Assembly: GCA_017517705.1 (NCBI GenBank)
Contig: JAFWYM010000044.1
Span: forward strand, 62,001-126,000
From: Alistipes sp.
Lineage (GTDB): Bacteria > Bacteroidota > Bacteroidia > Bacteroidales > Rikenellaceae
Direction of reading: 5' to 3'
Length of the DNA: 64,000 bases
Below, in pieces: positions 61,537 through 64,000 of this stretch (positions are counted from its first letter, which is position 1; each line of letters starts with the position of its first letter). Below the pieces are notes generated by a model. It made no database searches. It had not been told where the DNA came from and saw only the letters and a list, made by a program, of their open reading frames with translations. Both the position numbers and the translations under genes were made by a program.

Positions 61537-62577
61537 ATGAAAATATTATTGGTAATCACACGTTCTGAACTTGGAGGGGCTCAAACTGTTGTAGTACAAC
61601 TTGCTAATACACTGTGCGAGCAACACGATGTAGTGCTGGTTGCCGGCGAGGGCGATGGTAAAATATGGGAAATGGTTAATCCAAAAGTAACCCAAGAACG
61701 TTGTCCATACCTACAACGTGCTATCTCGCCTAAGAATGATATACTTGCAGCCATTAGACTTCGTAAAATATATAAAACGTATCGCCCCGATGTAATCCAT
61801 CTTCACTCATCTAAAGCAGGCGTCTTAGGTCGCATCGTTTTCCCCGCAAAAAAGGTCATCTACACTGTTCACGGATTTGATTCTATCCGTTTAGCGTTCC
61901 GTAAATTTTTACCAATTGAAAGGGCCCTACAAAGCCGAGCCAAGGCTATTGTCGGAGTAAGCCAATACGACTATTTCAACTTAATTCAAGAGAAGATAAC
62001 GCATAATGTATGCACTGTTTATAACGGATTGACTACACCGGATACTTCCCACATCAAACAAATTGACATTTTCGATAAATACGACACCGTCATACTAACA
62101 ATTGCTCGTATCAACAAGCAAAAAAATCCACAATTATTTATCGATGTTGCTCGTCTAATGCCTGAATATGGATTTATTTGGATAGGTAATCTACAAGAGG
62201 TGACTGAATTTGGAGAACTTCCATCAAATTGCCATTTTCTTGGCAATTTAATAAATGCTGGAGCATATTGCTCTAAAGCTAAAATCTTTATGTTGCCATC
62301 AAATTATGAAGGCCTACCCATGGTAATTATTGAAGCTATGAGTATGGGTAAACCCATAGTTTCATCAAATGTTGGTGGTGTTAGTGAGATCGTCCGTAAC
62401 GATATTAACGGATATGCTTTAGAAAATAATGCAGAACTTTTTGCTGAAAGAATTAGATATATCTTGAATGATAAAGAGCGATATGAACGATTCTGTGCTG
62501 CATCATTAAATATCTATAAATCAGAACTTACCGTTGATAAGATGGTTAATGGGTATCTAAAAATATATCAATCGTAG
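61537..62577 (+). CDS. Glycosyltransferase family 4 protein
   Basis: 346 residues of GT-B fold. ITRSELGGAQTVVVQLANTL near the start, VIHLHSSKAGVLGRI, and the C-terminal nucleotide site FMLPSNYEGLPMVIIEAMSMGKPIVSSNVGGVSEIV. It adds one sugar to the lipid-linked unit. It is the only clear GT-B glycosyltransferase in the visible operon, which seems few for a full repeat unit. Confidence 0.92.
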   Translation: MKILLVITRSELGGAQTVVVQLANTLCEQHDVVLVAGEGDGKIWEMVNPKVTQERCPYLQRAISPKNDILAAIRLRKIYKTYRPDVIHLHSSKAGVLGRIVFPAKKVIYTVHGFDSIRLAFRKFLPIERALQSRAKAIVGVSQYDYFNLIQEKITHNVCTVYNGLTTPDTSHIKQIDIFDKYDTVILTIARINKQKNPQLFIDVARLMPEYGFIWIGNLQEVTEFGELPSNCHFLGNLINAGAYCSKAKIFMLPSNYEGLPMVIIEAMSMGKPIVSSNVGGVSEIVRNDINGYALENNAELFAERIRYILNDKERYERFCAASLNIYKSELTVDKMVNGYLKIYQS

Positions 62578-62581
62578 AAAA

Positions 62582-63673
62582 ATGCAAAGAGTATTGTTGA
62601 CCCTAATACGAACAAGTCTTGACCATACTGCCAATGGCTGTGGGACAACATTCAGCACTCAATACTGGACCGATATCTACCGCCTTGCAGCGCGGCAGGG
62701 GGTGGTGGCTATTGCGTGGGATGGAGTGCAGAGGCTTATCAATGACGGTGTCATAACCGCAGAAAAGGCTCCCGAAAAGGGTGTGAAGCTACAGTGGGCT
62801 CTCAGCGTCGAGCGTACCGAGGGGCAATACAGGCGTCAGCGCAAAGTCATTGAGCAGCTTGCCGAGATATACGGCGAGGCAGGCATCAACATGATGATAC
62901 TCAAGGGCTACGGTCTGAGTCTCTACTATCCCGTGCCTGAGCATCGCTCCTGCTGCGACATAGACATCTGGCTCTTTGGAGAGCAGCAACGTGCCGACGA
63001 CATACTACGTGCCAAGCTCGGCATAACGATCGACGAGGAAAAGCATCATCACACCGTCTTTCATATCGGCGGCGTGATGGTCGAGAACCATTACGACTTC
63101 CTCAACATCCACGCACATATCTCCAATCGCGACATTGAGCGCAGGCTGAGGGCCGAGGCCGAGCGTCCCGAGACCATAGAGGTGGGTGGTCGCACCATAT
63201 ATCGCCCCAATGCCAACTGCCATGCTCTCTTTCTCCTACGTCACGCCGCAGCACACTTTGCTGCCGTGGAGATCGTCCTACGCCACATCATCGACTGGGG
63301 CTTGTTCGTTAAGCACAACCACCAGAGCATCGACTGGCCGTGGCTGCGCGAGGTGGCACATCAGCACAATATGGAGCGCTTCCTCGACGCCATGAACGCT
63401 TTGGCTGCCGACATCTGCGGCCTCGACATATCGCTCATGCCGGGCACGATACGTCGTCCCGAGCTCGAGAGGCGCATCCTCAACGACATCCTCACACCCG
63501 AGTTTAGCGAGGAGAGACCCGAGCGTGGCATCCTCCGCATCGTATGGTATAAGTATCGTCGCTGGTGGGCTAACCGCTGGAAGCACCGTCTGGTATACCG
63601 CGAGGGTCTCACCTCGACATTCCTTATGCAGGTACGCAGCCATCTCCTGAAGCCTAAGAGTATTACCAGGTAA
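62582..63673 (+). CDS. NTP_transf_5-like nucleotidyltransferase family protein
   Basis: 363 residues. The core pattern MMILKGYGLSLYYPVPEHRSCCDIDIWLF has the K-G, Y-P, R and D-I-D positions of this uncharacterised nucleotidyltransferase group; CHALFLLRHAAAHF and DWGLFVKHN follow. Such proteins occur in polysaccharide and peptide-modification loci. It starts 5 bases after GT4 and has higher GC than the genes before it, marking the end of the AT-rich segment. Confidence 0.8.
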   Translation: MQRVLLTLIRTSLDHTANGCGTTFSTQYWTDIYRLAARQGVVAIAWDGVQRLINDGVITAEKAPEKGVKLQWALSVERTEGQYRRQRKVIEQLAEIYGEAGINMMILKGYGLSLYYPVPEHRSCCDIDIWLFGEQQRADDILRAKLGITIDEEKHHHTVFHIGGVMVENHYDFLNIHAHISNRDIERRLRAEAERPETIEVGGRTIYRPNANCHALFLLRHAAAHFAAVEIVLRHIIDWGLFVKHNHQSIDWPWLREVAHQHNMERFLDAMNALAADICGLDISLMPGTIRRPELERRILNDILTPEFSEERPERGILRIVWYKYRRWWANRWKHRLVYREGLTSTFLMQVRSHLLKPKSITR

Positions 63674-63678
63674 TTACC

Positions 63679-64000
63679 ATGTATCAGCAGTTTGTCACAC
63701 ATCGCAATCGCACGGCGATAATACTCGTTATCGATGGCTCGGTGTCGATGAAGGGACGTATGCGCATCAACAGCCAACCGATGCCCATGTCGGAGGTCGC
63801 TGCTATGGTTGCCAACTTCATCATCGACGAACTTGTGGAGCGTGCGCGGCGCAACAAGAGGGTGCGCAACTACTACGACATTGCCGCCATCGGCTACTCG
63901 GGCGATGGTATAGAGTCGCTACTCCCAGGCGATGGCGATGGCCTCATATCGGTAGAGAGGCTCGCGGAGTATATGCCGCAGCCCAGGACATACGTCGTCG
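63679..64000 (+). CDS. VWA domain-containing protein (N-terminal part only)
   Basis: About 107 residues are visible; the gene runs off the right edge. RTAIILVIDGSVSMKGR has the D-x-S-x-S metal-site pattern of von Willebrand A domains, followed by VAAMVANFIIDELVERARR and DIAAIGYSGDGIESLLPGDG. It starts 5 bases after the nucleotidyltransferase-like gene. Function unknown. Confidence 0.7.
   Translation, partial: MYQQFVTHRNRTAIILVIDGSVSMKGRMRINSQPMPMSEVAAMVANFIIDELVERARRNKRVRNYYDIAAIGYSGDGIESLLPGDGDGLISVERLAEYMPQPRTYVV

Noticed and set aside
1..64000. tRNA or rRNA genes, CRISPR arrays, complete insertion sequences, prophage genes
   Set aside because: No cloverleaf-like sequences, regular spacer arrays, transposase or integrase motifs were seen by reading; a tRNAscan or Infernal run was not possible.

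Overview
The window looks like a chromosomal segment of a gut-type Bacteroidales bacterium. The evidence is SusC/SusD outer-membrane pairs, a PorX-type response regulator, an UpxY-type NusG paralogue in front of a capsule/exopolysaccharide locus, DUF4954, DUF3078 and DUF3244 proteins, a C10 peptidase, many Cys-acidic lipoprotein signals, and promoters of the Bacteroidota form TTTG-N19-TAnnTTTG instead of sigma-70 boxes. An Alistipes/Rikenellaceae-like host is my inference and was not tested.

Layout. 1-4.8 kb (minus strand): ribonuclease G (cut by the window edge), a 29-residue basic ribosomal-type protein, HU, a START-like protein, TsaE, PorX and a NUDIX hydrolase. 4.9-7 kb: an S9 dipeptidyl peptidase-like lipoprotein. 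7.1-13.9 kb: a tight plus-strand run of glycosyltransferase-like protein, ECF sigma factor, RsmG, DUF4954, thioredoxin reductase, RNase Z and a SpoU methyltransferase, facing uracil-DNA glycosylase. 14.6-20.5 kb: alkaline phosphatase and a SusC/SusD pair with an inverted repeat across the susC promoter. 20.4-32.9 kb: C-terminal processing protease with a small membrane partner, DUF3078 barrel, endonuclease IV, GH53 galactanase, MntP, a POT peptide transporter with an unusual insert, glycogen branching enzyme, a zinc-ribbon/SH3 membrane protein and a LysM L,D-transpeptidase.

33-37 kb is an AT-rich island with a TPR membrane regulator-like gene, a DUF3244 protein and a streptopain-type C10 protease. 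37.8-44.5 kb is a TetR-RND efflux operon (TetR, TolC, membrane fusion protein, RND pump) ending in a PII-like protein. 44.8-51.9 kb is a five-gene surface lipoprotein/subtilase operon built around a repeated Fn3-like module. 52.1-53 kb carries a META-domain lipoprotein and RidA. 53.3-63.7 kb is a polysaccharide locus: consensus promoter, about 280-base structured leader, UpxY, priming sugar transferase, UDP-sugar dehydrogenase, flippase, pyruvyl transferase plus its iron-sulfur partner, EpsG-like polymerase, GT4 and an NTP_transf_5-like protein. A VWA protein is cut by the right edge.

The strongest unexplained signal is not a gene. It is a set of modular structured intergenic repeats (22.5-22.7, 44.5, 51.9-52.1 and 53.2 kb). 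One is a roughly 120-base stem-loop whose arms differ between two copies but stay complementary within each copy. In one copy the stem-loop and its neighbouring hairpin lie between 7-base direct repeats that interrupt another repeat found whole at 53.2 kb, which looks like a small mobile element.
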